NCBI RefSeq assembly: GCF_041647995.1
Contig: NZ_JARRIB010000002.1
Location: forward strand, 312,432 to 376,431
DNA from: Pyrococcus kukulkanii
Lineage (GTDB): Archaea > Methanobacteriota_B > Thermococci > Thermococcales > Thermococcaceae
Length of the DNA: 64,000 bases
Direction: 5' to 3'
This document shows, piece by piece, positions 61,508 to 64,000 of the stretch. Each line of letters begins with the position of its first letter. The first letter of the stretch is position 1. Position numbers and translations under genes: made by a program. The notes beneath the pieces are model-generated. The model was not told the DNA's origin and ran no database searches. It saw nothing but the letters and a program-made list of their open reading frames with translations.

Positions 61508-62749
61508 TCAGAAGAGCCACTGGTTCTCTATACACTCATCACACGGAGGCTTCTCTCCGGCGATTGCCTTGAACTTCTTGTAGATACACTCTGGCAAGCC
61601 GAGAGGACACCTGTCTGGGGTTAGTTCGGGTCTCACTTTTGTCGGATCAAGCTTGATCCTTATGTACGCCTCGTACTCTTCAACTTTCTTCCATGGGAGT
61701 ATTTTTGCTCCATAGATCACAAGGTTGTCATAGATCTTTGCGTAGTCTCCCACAACTGCGTTTTCCTTGACTATGACGTTCTTCCCAACGACGACTCCCT
61801 CTCCCAGGATTGCATCTTTTAGCTCGGCCCTCTCTTTCACTATGTCGTTGCCAAGTAGTATTGACCTCTTAATGTAGGCCTTCTCCTCAACTATCGTGTT
61901 CGGGCCTATGTACGTGTAGGCTTTTATCTTGACCCCATGTCCTATCTTTGCGTTGTTATCGATGTACACTGGACCTTGAACCTCAACATCCTCAGGAATC
62001 TCCACGTTCTCCCCCAAGATGAGGTAGCCATTCTCCTTGGCAAGCTCGTCAAGGGCTATCTGATGAGCATAGAACAGATCGTCCGGAGTTCCAAGGTCAA
62101 CCCAATAATATTCCTTTGGCATCTTGTATCCATAAACTAAGCCTTGGCTTACGAACTTTGGCAAAATCTCCCTCTCAAAGTAGATCTCTTTATTCTTTGG
62201 TATCTCCTTCAGAACATCCTTGTTGACCACGTAAATTCCTGCATCAACTAGGTTCGTCTTTGGTTTCCTGGGCTTCTCCTCGAACTCTATAATTTTGCCC
62301 TCTTCATCCGTGATAACAACACCGAACCTCTCTGGATCATACACTTTGGTTAGTGCAACTGTTATCAGCCCATCGTTCTTCTTGTGGGCCTCTATGAGTT
62401 CGGAGTAGTTGAAGTTCGTGAACACGTCACCATAGATAACCAAGAAGTCATCGCTCACGTAATCCTCAACGTTCTTCAAGGCTCCACCGGTTTCTAGAGG
62501 CATTGGGTCATTAACGAACTTAATGTCCTTAGGATAGTCTTGCATCTTTTCCTGAATGAACTCCCTAATCTCGCCCCTCATATAGTGTACTGAAAGTATA
62601 ACCTCGTCAATCTCGCTAACCTTCTCCAGGGCCTCAAGAATGTACTGAAGGTTAGGCTTCCCGAGGACGGGAACCATTGGCTTTGGTCTTGTTGATGAAA
62701 TAGGCCTCAATCTAGTTCCAAAACCTCCCGCAAGAATTACAGCTTTCAT
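61508..62749 (-). CDS. Sugar-phosphate nucleotidyltransferase with LbH domain and Cys cluster
   Basis: A 413-residue protein: GGFGTRLRPISSTRPKPMVP and VIYGDVF in the nucleotidyl-transfer domain, hexapeptide-repeat helix (residues about 250-345), and a C-terminal tail with four Cys (CPLGLPEC, then CDEC). It resembles GDP-mannose/glucose-1-phosphate pyrophosphorylase-like enzymes; the sugar is not readable. The Cys tail looks metal-binding and is unusual for the family as I know it. Confidence 0.82.
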   Translation of the reverse strand: MKAVILAGGFGTRLRPISSTRPKPMVPVLGKPNLQYILEALEKVSEIDEVILSVHYMRGEIREFIQEKMQDYPKDIKFVNDPMPLETGGALKNVEDYVSDDFLVIYGDVFTNFNYSELIEAHKKNDGLITVALTKVYDPERFGVVITDEEGKIIEFEEKPRKPKTNLVDAGIYVVNKDVLKEIPKNKEIYFEREILPKFVSQGLVYGYKMPKEYYWVDLGTPDDLFYAHQIALDELAKENGYLILGENVEIPEDVEVQGPVYIDNNAKIGHGVKIKAYTYIGPNTIVEEKAYIKRSILLGNDIVKERAELKDAILGEGVVVGKNVIVKENAVVGDYAKIYDNLVIYGAKILPWKKVEEYEAYIRIKLDPTKVRPELTPDRCPLGLPECIYKKFKAIAGEKPPCDECIENQWLF

Positions 62750-62971
62750 GTTATCACCGTCAAGATCTCAGATTTCACTTTTATAAAATTTTCACTTCAT
62801 AAAGGTCAAGATTTTTCTCAAAAACTCGTCATTTATAGTTAATCAGGGGGAAGTTTAGTGTCAACACTTTGAAGAATTTCCAAAATGTTAAACGTTATTA
62901 TTTTATATGCTTATCAGCAGAAATCCCAGGAATTAGAAAAGTAATTAAGGTTGTATTTTAATTATTGTATT

Positions 62972-63271
62972 ATGCTTGAGTACAAGAAATTCAAAGTCTC
63001 ATTGGGGGATGAGAAAGTTAAAGTTGCAAAGAAGATACTCAAAAAGCTCATTGAGATTGCCGATTCTGAGCCGTACTGGAGAGTTGTTGAAGAAGCCCTT
63101 GGATTAAAGGAGAGGGAAGCTAAGGAGGTTCTCTTGTTCTTAGAAAGCATTGGAGAACTTACGATAAGAAGGGCAAAGAATGGGAGAAGACTCTACGTAC
63201 TAACGCTTAGGGAGCGGAGGAGGAATCCCCAGACCTTGGATAAGTGGCTTGGGGTTAGCAAAACTGTTTAA
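62972..63271 (+). CDS. Small winged-helix DNA-binding protein
   Basis: About 99 residues: helix-rich with a winged-helix-like pattern (ILKKLIEIADSEPYWRVVEE; EVLLFLESIGELTIRRAKNG with a wing RRLYVL). ATG 62972 is used; a TTG at 62951 lies 7 codons upstream. A TATA-like TTTATATG at 62901-62908 lies too far for a leaderless start. The neighbouring AOR gene follows 79 bases later on the same strand, so it may be a regulator of that gene; this is only positional. Confidence 0.6.
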   Translation: MLEYKKFKVSLGDEKVKVAKKILKKLIEIADSEPYWRVVEEALGLKEREAKEVLLFLESIGELTIRRAKNGRRLYVLTLRERRRNPQTLDKWLGVSKTV

Positions 63272-63310
63272 CATGACAATTTTCCGGGACTTATTTTGTT
63301 TTCGCAAAAT

Positions 63311-63318
63311 TTTATATG
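63311..63318 (+). promoter_or_regulatory. TATA box of the AOR gene
   Basis: TTTATATG lies about 33 bases before the AOR ATG; predicted leader about 10 bases. The GGTGCT before the ATG is a weak ribosome site. Confidence 0.5.
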
Positions 63319-63350
63319 GATAAATGTAAAGATAGTTCTCGGTGCTCTCT

Positions 63351-64000
63351 ATGTATGGGTATTGGGGCAAGATTCTAAGAGTAAACCTTTCTGATGGGAC
63401 GATTAAGGAAGAGAAGTTCGACGAGAACTTTGCTAAGAAATGGCTTGGTACAAGGGGCTTTGGGATCTACTACCTTCTCAAGGAGATGGATCCAAAGGTT
63501 GACCCCTTCAGTCCAGAGAACAAGCTTATATTTGCAACGGGCCCGCTAACGGGAACTTCTGCTCCAACGGGCGGAAGGTACATGGTGATAACCAAGAGCC
63601 CCCTGACGGGATATATAGCGATGGCAAACTCGGGCGGCTATTTTGGTGCTGAGCTTAAGTTCGCAGGGTGGGATGCCATAATTGTTGAGGGGAAAGCAGA
63701 CCACCCCGTGTATATTTACATTAACGAAGAGAGCGTTGAAATTAGAGACGCCTCCCACCTCTGGGGCAAGCTCGTAAGCGAGACCGAGGAAAAGTTAAAG
63801 GAAGAAGTTGGGGACAAGAACGTTCAGATAGCCTCCATTGGACCGGCCGGAGAAAACAAAGTTAGGTTTGCAGCAGTGATGAACAATGGACACAGGGCCG
63901 CGGGAAGAGGTGGAGTTGGAGCGGTTATGGGAAGCAAGAATCTCAAGGCAATAGTAGTTAGGGGACACAAGAGGGTGGAGGTCGCTGACAAAGGGAAGTT
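63351..64000 (+). CDS. aor: Tungsten-containing aldehyde ferredoxin oxidoreductase, N-terminal part
   Basis: The frame from ATG 63351 is open to the window edge (216 codons). It begins [16 protein letters not shown], followed by [50 protein letters not shown] and [18 protein letters not shown]. These are the tungstopterin-binding signatures; the APTGGRY and ANSGGYF stretches fit AOR better than FOR or GAPOR as I remember them. AOR oxidises aldehydes from amino-acid and peptide fermentation to acids and reduces ferredoxin. The Cys ligands of the 4Fe-4S cluster would lie beyond the edge. Confidence 0.93.
   Translation, partial: MYGYWGKILRVNLSDGTIKEEKFDENFAKKWLGTRGFGIYYLLKEMDPKVDPFSPENKLIFATGPLTGTSAPTGGRYMVITKSPLTGYIAMANSGGYFGAELKFAGWDAIIVEGKADHPVYIYINEESVEIRDASHLWGKLVSETEEKLKEEVGDKNVQIASIGPAGENKVRFAAVMNNGHRAAGRGGVGAVMGSKNLKAIVVRGHKRVEVADKGK

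Noticed and set aside
62858-62871. Inverted repeat AGTGT-CA-ACACT upstream of the winged-helix gene as a purine operator
   Set aside because: It shares only TGTCAA with the purine sites, has a different core and no purine gene nearby; short enough to be chance.
1-64000. CRISPR arrays, tRNA or rRNA genes
   Set aside because: No spaced direct repeats were seen on reading through. No GC-dense tRNA cloverleaf with a GGTTC-A-A T-loop signature was found outside the short island at 1741-1806, which lacks it.

Overview
The window looks like a Pyrococcus-type (Thermococcales) hyperthermophilic archaeal chromosome. The grounds are archaeal/eukaryotic-type information genes (TFE, S6e, L15e, aIF2-beta, GINS23, an intein-containing MCM), GGTGA-type ribosome sites close behind TATA boxes of the form TTTATATA, a CGP-CTERM surface protein, three DUF257-type proteins, a Hef-associated-nuclease (HAN) homologue, a GH57 hydrolase and a tungsten aldehyde ferredoxin oxidoreductase. 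The species cannot be fixed from the sequence alone. No rRNA, tRNA, CRISPR array or insertion sequence was seen.

Layout. 1-4.2 kb: tail of TFE, a DUF2110 gene, a membrane protein next to a GC-rich island that may be a small RNA, S6e with a hairpin leader, a membrane-anchored CWB2/winged-helix sensor and a DMT transporter. 4.3-10.5 kb: replication and translation cluster MinD-like, GPN GTPase, GINS23, MCM (507-residue intein), aIF2-beta, then a C/D box sRNA. 10.4-12 kb: decayed membrane glycosyltransferase-like gene. 12-20 kb: phosphomevalonate dehydratase pair (archaeal mevalonate pathway), M50 protease, orphan Cas6-like protein, a GPT/MraY-type transferase, an HD-domain remnant, an Era-like GTPase and a two-gene ATPase plus TOPRIM-like pair that resembles defence modules. 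20-27 kb: CarS (ether lipid), HAN nuclease, Trm-G10, a TasA-like protein, nucleotidyltransferase, MscS/DUF432. 27-36 kb: one tightly overlapping leftward operon (transglutaminase, membrane protein, MoxR, DUF58, membrane protein, CGP-CTERM propeller), preceded by a ferritin-like/VIT1 fusion. 36-43 kb: purine genes purD-purP, purE and purT with a shared inverted-repeat operator, two DUF257 genes and a collapsed purK. 43-52.5 kb: leuS, a broken archaeal AAA ATPase behind tandem palindromes, a cluster for a small secreted protein with an ABC exporter, a gene graveyard, and an AbrB/PIN toxin-antitoxin pair. 52.5-64 kb: L15e, DUF835, methyltransferase, dipeptidase, KaiC-like/GH57 operon, M48 protease, AspRS, a sugar nucleotidyltransferase, a winged-helix protein and the start of AOR.

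Several genes carry frameshifts (GT-like gene, AAA ATPase, ABC permease, M48 protease). Most sit at short A or T runs, so base-calling error is a live alternative to real decay for those. The purK and HD-domain remnants and the in-frame TAG at 10554 are not explained that way. The strongest candidates for something undescribed are the secreted-protein/ABC cluster (47.1-50.5 kb), the ATPase/TOPRIM pair (17.7-19.5 kb) and the purine operator.
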